From contig JAKPOP010000003.1 of NCBI GenBank assembly GCA_029547805.1, positions 310,001-374,000 of the forward strand: a stretch of 64,000 nt of DNA. The letters run 5' to 3'. A program made the translations under genes and the position numbers. This document shows, piece by piece, positions 33,587 through 41,503 of the stretch. The stretch comes from Deltaproteobacteria bacterium (GTDB lineage: Bacteria > Myxococcota_A > UBA9042 > DTJE01). Below the pieces are notes generated by a model. It saw only the letters and a program-made list of their open reading frames with translations, was not told where the DNA came from and searched no databases. The number at the start of each line of letters is the position of its first letter. Position 1 is the stretch's first letter.

Positions 33587-34735
33587 TCAGAGGGCCTGTG
33601 CCAATATCTCCCGGAGGTCCTCGAGGCTCAGGGACACCGGATTGGCCTTCATGCTCCCGGCCCGGCTGCCGGCCTGGGCCAGCGCGTCGAGGTCCGAGTC
33701 CCGGACCCCCCAGGCCCCCAGGCGGGGGATCCCCAGGGTGTCCACCAGGCCCTGGAGCACCGTCACCGCCTCCTGGACCCCCGCCTGCGGGTTCCCGGTC
33801 AACAGGCGCCCCAGGTCCCGATAGCGCTGCTCCGTGCGCCGGTCGCCGACCTCCCGGGCCTTCCGGTGGTTGATCCGGACCACCGGCCAGATCAGTCGGG
33901 CACAGAGGGCGCCGTGGGGAGCCGAAAATCCCCCGCCAATCGCCGCCGCCAGTCCATGGGCCGCTCCCAGGCCGCCGTTGGCCAGGGCCAGCCCTCCGAA
34001 GAGGCTCGCCAGGGCCATCTCCTGCCGGGCCTCCCGGTCCGATCCGTCCCGAAAGGCCCGGGGCAGGGCCTCGACGGCCCGGGGGATCGCCTCCCGGCAG
34101 AGGGCGTCGGTGAAGGGATGGGCCCGGGCGCTGGTGAAGGGTTCCACCAGTTGCACCAGGGCATCCATGCCGCACCAGGCGGTCACCTCCGGGGGCACGC
34201 CCTCGGTGAGGTCGGGGTCCACCAGGGCCATCGCAGGCAGCAGGAAGGGACTTCGGAGGCTCGCCTTGACCCGGGCCTCGGGCACGGCCAGCACGGCGTT
34301 CCGGGTCACCTCGGAACCGGTGCCGGCGGTGGTGGGGATGGCCACCAGGGGGACCGCCGGGCGCTCCATCGGCCGCCCCAGGCCCACCACTTCCAGGTAG
34401 TCCATCGGGTCGCCGGGATTGCCCAGCAGGCCGGCCACGGCCTTGCCCAGGTCCAGGACCGACCCTCCCCCCAGGGCCACGACGCCCTGGCACCCCTCCT
34501 CCCTGGCGGCCCGGACCGCCTCCCGGGCATCGTCCACCGTCGGTTCTCGGAAGACCCGGACGATGAAGCAGTAGACCCCCGCCTGCTGCAACGCCTCCTG
34601 GACCCGGGGATGGCGGCCGGCATCCCGACCGGTGACCAGCAGCACCCGGCGGATGCCCCGAATCCCCTCCGGGGCCGCCAACGAGACCCCTGGACCGAAG
34701 CGGACGTGCCGGGGAAGGAACAGGTCGAAGGTCAT
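33587..34735 (-). CDS. Iron-containing (group III) alcohol dehydrogenase
   Basis: A 382-residue NAD(P)-dependent oxidoreductase acting on an alcohol/aldehyde pair. It has the GGGSVLDLGKAVAGLL coenzyme loop, IPTTAGTGSEVTRNAVL, and metal-ligand positions in the C-terminal half: VDPDLT, GMDALVQLVEPF (Asp and a Gln where many members have His), AHGLAAAIGG and FSAPHGALCARL. The ATG at 34735 overlaps the upstream monooxygenase stop in ATGA, so the two are translationally coupled. The exact substrate is not predictable; the pairing suggests handling of a small carbonyl compound. Confidence 0.9.
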   Translation of the reverse strand: MTFDLFLPRHVRFGPGVSLAAPEGIRGIRRVLLVTGRDAGRHPRVQEALQQAGVYCFIVRVFREPTVDDAREAVRAAREEGCQGVVALGGGSVLDLGKAVAGLLGNPGDPMDYLEVVGLGRPMERPAVPLVAIPTTAGTGSEVTRNAVLAVPEARVKASLRSPFLLPAMALVDPDLTEGVPPEVTAWCGMDALVQLVEPFTSARAHPFTDALCREAIPRAVEALPRAFRDGSDREARQEMALASLFGGLALANGGLGAAHGLAAAIGGGFSAPHGALCARLIWPVVRINHRKAREVGDRRTEQRYRDLGRLLTGNPQAGVQEAVTVLQGLVDTLGIPRLGAWGVRDSDLDALAQAGSRAGSMKANPVSLSLEDLREILAQAL

Positions 34736-35040
34736 GGCCGTTCCCCGGAGACCGGAATCTCCCGGTACCAGGTCCCCTTCCGAGGCTCGGCCATCATCGG
34801 CTCCACCGTCTCCCGCCAGCGGGCATAGTGGGCCGTCGCCTTGTGGGCCGCCGGCGCCTCCCGGTCGCGGTAGCACTCCACCAGCACGAAATGGCAGGGG
34901 TCCTCGGTGCCCTGGAGCACGTCGAACCGCAGCACGCCGGGCTCCTGGCGACTGCACCGGGCATTCTCCCGGGTCGCCTCGATGAAGGCCTCCAGGCACT
35001 CCTCCCGGACCCGCACGTGGACCAGCACCGTTTCCGACAT
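34732..35040 (-). CDS. LsrG-like antibiotic biosynthesis monooxygenase (ABM) fold protein
   Basis: A 102-residue small dimeric ferredoxin-like-fold protein. The core PGVLRFDVLQGTEDP, the HKATAHYARW segment and VEPMMAEPRKG closely follow the pattern of E. coli LsrG (FDVLQ, HKTTPHY, EPLMTGPR), an isomerase that processes phospho-AI-2, and also YgiN-type quinol monooxygenases. No lsr kinase or transporter genes are nearby, so an AI-2 role is unlikely to be complete here. It forms a two-gene operon with the iron alcohol dehydrogenase by ATGA overlap. Confidence 0.85.
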   Translation of the reverse strand: MSETVLVHVRVREECLEAFIEATRENARCSRQEPGVLRFDVLQGTEDPCHFVLVECYRDREAPAAHKATAHYARWRETVEPMMAEPRKGTWYREIPVSGERP

Positions 35041-35086
35041 GGACGCCTCCTTCGAAGCCGCACCTCGTTGCAGAGGCGGCGTTCCC

Positions 35087-36766
35087 CTATCCCGAGGTCG
35101 CCGCGTGGAGCCTCCGGTAGATCGAGAAGATGAAGGCGGCCGAGATCAGGCAGCAGACCACGAAGACCGCCCAGACGGTCCAGAGGGGAAACCGGACCCA
35201 CATGAACGACCCGACGAAGAGCAACTGGTTGCCGATGGCCGTCGCCCCGAGCCAGCCGCCCTGCATGAGGCCCTGGAAGCGCGGCGGCGCCACCCGGGAC
35301 ACGAAGGACAACCCCATCGGGCTCAGGAAGAGCTCGGCCACGGTCAGGATCAGATACGACCCGATCAGCCACTGGGGCCCGACCCGTTCGGGAGAGGGGG
35401 CCCCGTTCAGGTCCGCCGGCGAGGGCAGGCCCAGGGATCCCAGCAGCAGCACCAGGAATCCCACAGCCGCCAACAGCATCCCGATGCCGATCTTCAGGGG
35501 GGTGGACGGCTCCCGCTCCCGTGCCCGCAGCCAGCCGAAGAAGGCCACCACCACCGGGGTCAGGAAGACCACGAAGAAGGGGTTGAACTGCTGGAAGGTC
35601 TCTGCCTCGATGGGGGTCACCGGACCGTAGGACCGGATCAGATACCAGGAGGCCGCCCCGCCGGCCCCCAGGATCCCCAGGCCACCGACCCGCCGGGCCA
35701 GAGTCCGACCGCGGCCCAACAGCATCACGGCCCCGATGATCATGGCCGCCAGGGACACCAGTCCTCGGATGTCAAAGAGGTAGGCCATGCCGGTCCCGAC
35801 CTCCTTGACCGTGAAGTCCCGGGCGAAGTAGGTCAGCGTCAGCCCGTTCTGATGGAAGGACATCCAGAAGAAGATCACCACCAGGAAGACCAGTCCGAGG
35901 GCCGTCAGCCGCCGTTTCTCCTCCTGGGGGGACATGGGGGTTGCGCCCTGGGAACCACCCTTCGCGCCACCCCGCTCGGGCAGGACCCGCTGGAACAGGA
36001 CATAGACCGCCAGCGACACCAGCATCGCCGCCGCAGCGATGGCGAAGGCGTAGTGGTACCCCGTCGAGAAGGCGTCCAGGTATCCCCGGGCAAAGGCCGC
36101 CAGGTCCGTCACCTCGCCGCCGGTGACCTTCCGGGCCAGGTCCTGGAAGGTCGCGGTGTCGGCCAGTTCCCCCTTCAGGAACCTGTGGCACAGACCCGGG
36201 AGTCCCCCGTCGTACCCGTAGCCCTGCTGGGCCAGGGCCCAGTTGCGGATGCTCCGGGCCGCGTTGGGAGCGAACATGGCCCCGATGTTGATCCCCATGT
36301 AGAAGATGCTGTAGGCCGAGTCCCTCAGTTTCCCGTAGGCCGGGTCGTCGTACATCTGGCCCACCAGGGCCTGGAGGTTCCCCTTGAAGAGCCCGTTGCC
36401 GAAGGCGATGGCCAGCAGGCCCGCCAGCACCACCGGCAGGGGGCTCCCGGGGACCGACATCACGAGGTAGCCCCCCATCATCACCACCAGCCCGGCCAGG
36501 ATCGTCCTCCGGTAGCGCCCGGTCCGGTCCGCGATGTAGCCCCCGAGCAGGGCCAGGGCATAGATCAGGAAGTAGAAGACGCTGTAGATGATCCCGGCAT
36601 CGTCCTCCGCCAGGCCGTACCGGGCCTGCAGGAAGAGGACCAGGATCGCCATCATCGTGTAGAAGCCGAACCGCTCGCCCATGTTGGCGAAGAACGCCAC
36701 CAGCAGCCCTTTCGGATGTCCCTGGAGCACCGCTTCCTCCCGGGTGAGACCGGGCGATGATTCCAT
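35087..36766 (-). CDS. POT/PTR family proton-coupled oligopeptide transporter
   Basis: A 559-residue MFS transporter with about 14 hydrophobic helices. It begins with GHPKGLLVAFFANMGERFGF; the family's ExxERF motif here reads NMGERF, so the first Glu, used in proton coupling in typical members, is Asn. GGYIADRTGRYRRTI matches the POT loop 2-3 signature, and GINIGAMFAPNAA matches helix 5. An insertion of about 60 residues (around 190-250) sits between helices. It likely imports di- or tripeptides. The 120-base gap upstream separates it from the divergent glycosyltransferase. Confidence 0.9.
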   Translation of the reverse strand: MESSPGLTREEAVLQGHPKGLLVAFFANMGERFGFYTMMAILVLFLQARYGLAEDDAGIIYSVFYFLIYALALLGGYIADRTGRYRRTILAGLVVMMGGYLVMSVPGSPLPVVLAGLLAIAFGNGLFKGNLQALVGQMYDDPAYGKLRDSAYSIFYMGINIGAMFAPNAARSIRNWALAQQGYGYDGGLPGLCHRFLKGELADTATFQDLARKVTGGEVTDLAAFARGYLDAFSTGYHYAFAIAAAAMLVSLAVYVLFQRVLPERGGAKGGSQGATPMSPQEEKRRLTALGLVFLVVIFFWMSFHQNGLTLTYFARDFTVKEVGTGMAYLFDIRGLVSLAAMIIGAVMLLGRGRTLARRVGGLGILGAGGAASWYLIRSYGPVTPIEAETFQQFNPFFVVFLTPVVVAFFGWLRAREREPSTPLKIGIGMLLAAVGFLVLLLGSLGLPSPADLNGAPSPERVGPQWLIGSYLILTVAELFLSPMGLSFVSRVAPPRFQGLMQGGWLGATAIGNQLLFVGSFMWVRFPLWTVWAVFVVCCLISAAFIFSIYRRLHAATSG

Positions 36767-36886
36767 GAAGGAACGAGGCCGGTCAAATCCGGGGAGGGAC
36801 TCAGGAATCGAAGGCCCCTCCTGGGGATCGATGCCCCGGAACGGGCCGCATCCAGCCTTTACGGGAAGACGAATCTCGGCGATGCT

Positions 36887-37678
36887 ATGGTGCCCGAAGG
36901 ATCGGGGTCACCCGTGTCCACGCCGCTCCGGGAACTGAGCATCGTGATCCCCGCCTACAACGAGGCGGATCGCATCGATGCGACCCTGGTCCAGGTGCTC
37001 CGGTTCGCCACGTCGGCCATCGAGGACTTCGAGATCCTGGTGGTGGACGACGGGTCCCGGGACGACACGGCCTCCCGGGTCGAGGCCTTCGCCCGGAGCG
37101 ACGCTCGGGTGCGCCTGCTGCGGAACGACCGGAACCGGGGAAAGGGATTCACGGTCCGCCACGGGGCTCTGGAGGCCTCGAAGGCCTACGTCCTGTTCAC
37201 CGACGCCGACAACTCGACCCCCATCGAGGAAATCCGGAACCTGGCCCCGATGGCCCATCCCCGGGCCCTGGTGATCGCCTCCCGGGCCCTGTCCCGCTCC
37301 CGGATGGAGGTCCCCCAGCCGTGGCATCGTCGTCTCATGGGCGTCACCTTCCGGTTCATCGTCCAGGCCCTGGTCGTGCCGGGCATCCAGGACACCCAGT
37401 GCGGCTTCAAACTGTTCGGACGGGAGGTGGTCCAGGCCGTCTTCCCCGACATGGCCACCGACGGCTTCGCCTTCGACGTGGAGGTGATCGCCCGGGCACT
37501 GCGCCTGGGGTTCGACGTGGTGGAGGTGCCGGTCCGCTGGATCGACGACCGTCGGTCCCGGGTCTCCCCGATTCGGGACTCCCTGCAGATGCTGCGGGAC
37601 GTCTGGCGCATCCGACGTCAGATCCGCCGGCTGTCGCCCGCGCCGGCGCCCGTTTCCTCCCCTCCTGGCAAGGTCTGA
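36887..37678 (+). CDS. GT2 glycosyltransferase (dolichyl/polyprenyl-phosphate glucosyltransferase type)
   Basis: About 263 residues, a soluble GT-A enzyme. It shows LSIVIPAYNEADRI, ILVVDDGSRDDTA, the metal-binding DxD in VLFTDADNSTP, and QDTQCGFKLF with GFAFDVEVIARA, the pattern of DPM1/ALG5-like enzymes that transfer a sugar from a nucleotide donor to a lipid phosphate. The ATG at 36887 has no ribosome site and overlaps a TGCTATGGT -10-like box; the GTG at 36914 preceded by a G-rich stretch may be the true start. The C-terminus is basic and may contact the membrane. The 3' end overlaps the convergent lipoprotein gene by 61 bases. Confidence 0.88.
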   Translation: MVPEGSGSPVSTPLRELSIVIPAYNEADRIDATLVQVLRFATSAIEDFEILVVDDGSRDDTASRVEAFARSDARVRLLRNDRNRGKGFTVRHGALEASKAYVLFTDADNSTPIEEIRNLAPMAHPRALVIASRALSRSRMEVPQPWHRRLMGVTFRFIVQALVVPGIQDTQCGFKLFGREVVQAVFPDMATDGFAFDVEVIARALRLGFDVVEVPVRWIDDRRSRVSPIRDSLQMLRDVWRIRRQIRRLSPAPAPVSSPPGKV

Positions 37679-39942
37679 GGAACCGTCCCGTCGAGGCACC
37701 GGATGTCCTCCTCGGATAGCGCCTGATCCCACAGGCTCACGTCGTCCAGGCCCCCCACGAACCGGTCCAGGTTCTCGGCGTCGGCGAAGACCCGGATGCG
37801 CCAGGGGAACGAGTTCCCGAGCAGCATCGGTTCCTCCACCCGGTCCACCTCGACCCCGTGGAGGAGCAGGCGCAGGATGCCCGTCCCGGCGTCCCAGGTC
37901 ACGACCACCCTGGTCCAGTCCCCCGCCGGGGCCTGCCCGGACACCGAGTGCACGCGGCCCGTGTCGTCGTGGAGGTCCACCCGGATCCGCCCTTGGTCCC
38001 ATGCGACCCGGAGGGCCCCGTGGCGGCAGGGTTGGCTGCCGTAGATCGTCCCGGCCCCACAGTAGGGACTGCCGGGGATCGCCGCGCCGCCGGTCCCCAG
38101 CCCCGGAAGCGGCCGGAACGAGGTCGGGTACGGCCCCGCCGGTCCCCCGCGATAGACCCGGGCCTCCAGGTCGTGACGAGTCCCATCCCAGGAACTGGGC
38201 ACGACCACCTCTGGCCAGCCGTCCCCATCGAGGTCCCCGGCCACCAGCCCGTGGTTGCCGTGGGCCGGCAGGTCCACGCGACGATCCGGGGAGAAGCCCT
38301 GCCGGGATCCGAAGTAGACCCGGGCGGGGACGTCCAGCGGGTCGATGGGCAGCCCGCGGTTGTCCTTGCGCCCATCGTAGAAATTGGCCATCAGCAGGTC
38401 GGGCCAGCCGTCCCCATCCAGGTCCGCCGCCGAGGCGTCGAGTCCCCCGAAGGAGGCAATCGCGACCCGGTTCCCGGGGGTGAAGCCACCGGGCCCCCCG
38501 GGGTAGATCCAGGACGAGACGTCGTATCGGTCGTCGGTGTAGTCCCCGGGTTGCCGCTCGTCGATGTAGGAGGACAACACGAGGTCCACGTATCCGTCCT
38601 GATCGAGGTCCATCGCGGTGTTGCCGTAGGACGAATCGGAGGGCAGAAGCAGGGGCGCGAGGGGATCAATGCCGCCGGGGCCATTCCAGAAGACGCGGCT
38701 CCAGTCGGGCGACGAGGCGTGACCCTGAAGGTTGCTGACCACGATGTCCGGCCGCCGATCCCCGTCCAGGTCGGCCACCGTGACCCCCCGGGGGTCGCCC
38801 CCGGGCAGTTCCAGGGACCGGCCAGGGTCAAAACCCCCGGGGGACCCGAAGAAGACCCGAGCGCCCTTCCCGTCCGTCAACACCCCGGCACCAAAGACGA
38901 TGTCCAGCCATCCATCTCCGTCCAGGTCCGCGATGGCGACCCCTCCGGATCCCGAATTGAGAGCCCCGGCCGGGTCCGGGACCGGCCCCTGGGGCGTTCC
39001 CCGGTAGATGTTGGTGCGCCAGGGGTCCTCCAGGCGATCCCACTGATGGGAAATCACGAGGTCCAGCCAGCCGTCCCCATCCAGGTCCCCGGCCGCCACC
39101 CCCGTGGCGGACCAGGTGGGCAACCGGATCGGCACCTGATCGAAGTCCCCGCCCCCCCGGTTCCTGTAGATGAACGAGTCCGTGCCAGACCCGGTCTCGT
39201 CGGAGAAGGCATTGGCCAGCACGACGTCCAGCAGGCCGTCCCGGTCCAGGTCCAGCAGGCCCGCCTGTTCGAAGACCGTCCGGGAACCAGGCACGTCTCC
39301 CGTTGGCGGCCGCATCCACAAGGCCAGCGTCCCGGCCGTCGTGAGGGCCCGGGGGCGTTCCACCGCAAGCCACCCGTCCCCCGCACCCGAGGCGGCGGCG
39401 CCCTGGACCCCGGGGATCGCCTCGAAGGGACCGGTCGGGACCGCGACGTGGCCGTTCCCCGTCAGGTCCCGGTAGACGCCCCCCTCCAACCGATCCAGCG
39501 ACCAGGCCGCCCAGGGGCGAGGCAACGGCCTGCACAGGGCCGGGAGGTCCTCCGCCGGTGGCCCGTCGGACAACGGGTCCGCCTCCGAGGTCCCGGTGTC
39601 CGCCGGGAGGTCGGCCGGTCCGCCTGGATCCCCGAAGTCTCCGGCGTCCTCGACCCCTCGGTCGTCACCCTCCGGGAGGTCGCCCCCCGGGACATCCTCC
39701 CGGGTGGGCAGTTCCCGGCTCCCATCCGGGACTGGGTCCCCAGAACCGAGATCGGTCAGGCTGCCGCCACACGTCACATCGGGACAGGAACAGCCCCCCT
39801 GGGCCCCACCGGTCGATCCGCAGCCGGTCCCGGCCAGGATGGATCCCAGGCACGCGATGGCGCCCCACGGGATGCCAGGGCGTCGGTACCTGCAGCCGAT
39901 GACCGCATCCCCAGGTCCCGTGCCGCCGTTTCCGCGACGCAT
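37618..39942 (-). CDS. Lipoprotein with FG-GAP propeller apparently inserted in a LamG-like domain
   Basis: 774 residues. The ATG at 39942 follows GAGGAGG six bases upstream; a longer reading runs back through the tRNA and is rejected. The signal ends ILAGTGC (Cys41; Cys31 is an alternative), then an Asp/Pro/Gly linker to about residue 130. Residues about 135-215 look like the first half of a concanavalin-type LamG domain (AAWSLDRLEGGVYRDLTGNG, GTLALWMRPP). Residues about 215-610 are FG-GAP/VCBS repeats (DLDGDGWLDLVISH type, Ca2+-binding loops) forming a probable beta-propeller. Residues about 625-745 look like the second LamG half (GDWTRVVVTWDAGTG, GGLDDVSLWDQAL). A carbohydrate- or protein-binding surface protein is inferred. 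Confidence 0.8.
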   Translation of the reverse strand: MRRGNGGTGPGDAVIGCRYRRPGIPWGAIACLGSILAGTGCGSTGGAQGGCSCPDVTCGGSLTDLGSGDPVPDGSRELPTREDVPGGDLPEGDDRGVEDAGDFGDPGGPADLPADTGTSEADPLSDGPPAEDLPALCRPLPRPWAAWSLDRLEGGVYRDLTGNGHVAVPTGPFEAIPGVQGAAASGAGDGWLAVERPRALTTAGTLALWMRPPTGDVPGSRTVFEQAGLLDLDRDGLLDVVLANAFSDETGSGTDSFIYRNRGGGDFDQVPIRLPTWSATGVAAGDLDGDGWLDLVISHQWDRLEDPWRTNIYRGTPQGPVPDPAGALNSGSGGVAIADLDGDGWLDIVFGAGVLTDGKGARVFFGSPGGFDPGRSLELPGGDPRGVTVADLDGDRRPDIVVSNLQGHASSPDWSRVFWNGPGGIDPLAPLLLPSDSSYGNTAMDLDQDGYVDLVLSSYIDERQPGDYTDDRYDVSSWIYPGGPGGFTPGNRVAIASFGGLDASAADLDGDGWPDLLMANFYDGRKDNRGLPIDPLDVPARVYFGSRQGFSPDRRVDLPAHGNHGLVAGDLDGDGWPEVVVPSSWDGTRHDLEARVYRGGPAGPYPTSFRPLPGLGTGGAAIPGSPYCGAGTIYGSQPCRHGALRVAWDQGRIRVDLHDDTGRVHSVSGQAPAGDWTRVVVTWDAGTGILRLLLHGVEVDRVEEPMLLGNSFPWRIRVFADAENLDRFVGGLDDVSLWDQALSEEDIRCLDGTVPQTLPGGEETGAGAGDSRRI

Positions 39943-39983
39943 GGGTGGCCTCCTCGAGCGAGGTCTCGTCTGTTCCGTGTGGG

Positions 39984-40068
39984 TGCCGGAGGTGGGAATC
40001 GAACCCACACACCCGCAAGGGGTACGGGATTTTGAGTCCCGCGCGTCTACCAGTTTCACCACTCCGGC
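39984..40068 (-). tRNA. tRNA-Leu (anticodon CAA)
   Basis: An 85-base class II tRNA. The acceptor stem is GCCGGAG / CTCCGGC with discriminator A at 39984. The anticodon arm is CGGGA-CTCAAAA-TCCCG with anticodon CAA (reads UUG). It has a long variable arm (GTACCCCTTGCGGGTGT) and a T-arm GTGGGTTCGATTCCCAC. The 3' CCA is not encoded (ACCCA follows). It stands 41 bases upstream of the lipoprotein ATG at 39942 on the same strand. Confidence 0.95.
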
Positions 40069-40208
40069 GTGGCCCCAAGGCGGGCGGATGATATCCCCGT
40101 CGGCTGGAGGCCGTCAAGGGAACCCTCGTCCCCAGGGCCTCCGCAACGTTCGATGCTCCTGGTGATTTCCGGGAAGGCCAGCCCCGGAACCGGCGGAGGA
40201 CTTCATTC

Positions 40209-41252
40209 TCAGGAACCGGTGATCGCCCCGAGCCTCCGGATCGTCTCCTCGGCCTCGGCCACGGTTCGTTCCAGCAGTTCCCGGACCCCAGGGATGTCCC
40301 GCACCAGCGCCACGTTCTGCCCCAGGGGAAGCACCCCCTCCCGGTCCAGTTCCCCGTCCACCGTGGCCACCCGGAAGGCGTGGAAGGCGTTGGCCAGGAA
40401 GGCCATCTGGTAGGCGGTCTTGGCCCCGGCCATCGCGACGCCCACCGCCATCTTGAACCAGGGAGCCTCCAGCATCCGGGCCACCTCCCGGCTGTTCCGG
40501 ATCGCCCGGAAGGGGTCGAATCCGCGCCGCAGGGCCTGGATCGCCGCTGGGGCCTTCATCACCCGACAGGGCTGTCCGTCGAACCGGGTGCTGTAGAGCG
40601 TATCCTCCAGGCCCTTCTCCAGGGAGACCTCCTTGCAGTGCGCGTGGATCGGGCTCTCCCGGGTCATCATCAGCCGGGTCCCCATCGCCACGCCGTCGGC
40701 CCCCAGGGCCAGCGCCGCGGCCAGGCCCCGCCCGTCGGCGATGCCTCCGGCGGCGACGATGGGAAGCCCCGTGGCCGAGGCCAGGGTCGGCACCAGCACC
40801 ATCGTGGTGGCCTCGCCTCCGTGGGCCGCGGCCTCGTGCCCGGTCACCAGCAGGGCATCCACGCCCCACCCTTTCGCCCCCAGGGCGTGCTTCTCGTTGA
40901 CCACCGTGGCGATCACCTTGCCGCCGTACTCCTTGGCCCTCCGGACCACCCAGTCGGCCTTGCCCATCGAGCAGTTGATCACCGGAACGCGCTCCTCCAG
41001 GAGCACCTCGGCATTGGCCTTCCCGGTGGGAAAGTAGAGGGTCACATTGGCACCGAATGGCTTCGAGGTCAGTTCCCGGGTCCGGCGCACCGCCTCCCGG
41101 GTCTCCCGGGGGCTCATGACCCCCGTGGCCAGCATCCCCAGGCCCCCGGCCTCCGAGACCGCGGCGGCCATCTCTGGCGTGGCGATCCAGGACATCCCCG
41201 ACAGCAGGATCGGGTGCTGAATCTGGAACATCTCGGTGATTCGAGTCTTCAT
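40209..41252 (-). CDS. Nitronate monooxygenase / 2-nitropropane dioxygenase-like FMN protein
   Basis: A 347-residue TIM-barrel flavoprotein. It begins with the class motif MKTRITEMFQIQHPILLSGM, and has ALLVTGHEAAAHGGEATTMV (active-site region), LPIVAAGGIADGRGLAAALA (FMN phosphate site) and GADGVAMGTRLMMTRES. Members oxidise propionate-3-nitronate or act as NADH:quinone reductases; which applies here is unknown. The start is preceded by a GGGGGCCCCCC stretch rather than a clear ribosome site. It stands alone, 140 bases upstream of tRNA-Leu. Confidence 0.9.
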   Translation of the reverse strand: MKTRITEMFQIQHPILLSGMSWIATPEMAAAVSEAGGLGMLATGVMSPRETREAVRRTRELTSKPFGANVTLYFPTGKANAEVLLEERVPVINCSMGKADWVVRRAKEYGGKVIATVVNEKHALGAKGWGVDALLVTGHEAAAHGGEATTMVLVPTLASATGLPIVAAGGIADGRGLAAALALGADGVAMGTRLMMTRESPIHAHCKEVSLEKGLEDTLYSTRFDGQPCRVMKAPAAIQALRRGFDPFRAIRNSREVARMLEAPWFKMAVGVAMAGAKTAYQMAFLANAFHAFRVATVDGELDREGVLPLGQNVALVRDIPGVRELLERTVAEAEETIRRLGAITGS

Positions 41253-41503
41253 GGGGGGCCCCCGACAAGTCGGGCGGATCCTAGCACGAAAGGGCCCGGT
41301 GCCGGGGACTGTCGGGAAGAGGGGTCGTCGGAACGATGCTGGCGGTCGCCACCGCGGAACGGAGACTGGCGTGATTCTGCCATGACCACGGCTTGTGGCC
41401 GATCGGCACCGCGTTTCCGGGCTTGTCCCTGTATCTGGAGGGACCGCACATCCCCCGACAACAGGACATGCTACCATCGCCCTCCGCTTCCCCGGAGGGA
41501 ACC
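41253..41503. promoter_or_regulatory. Divergent intergenic region ahead of the STAND ATPase
   Basis: About 250 bases, less GC-biased than the neighbourhood. It holds TGCTACCAT (TACCAT at 41472-41477) 27 bases before the ATPase ATG as an extended -10 candidate. No -35, repeat or small gene is recognised. Confidence 0.3.

Noticed and set aside
34732-35040. Functional AI-2 (lsr) locus
   Set aside because: Only the LsrG-like protein is present; kinase, transporter and regulator genes are absent.
39943-40062. N-terminal extension of the LamG/FG-GAP lipoprotein (MVKLVDARDSKSRTPCG...)
   Set aside because: This is the familiar false translation through tRNA-Leu. The ATG at 39942 has a proper ribosome site and signal peptide.
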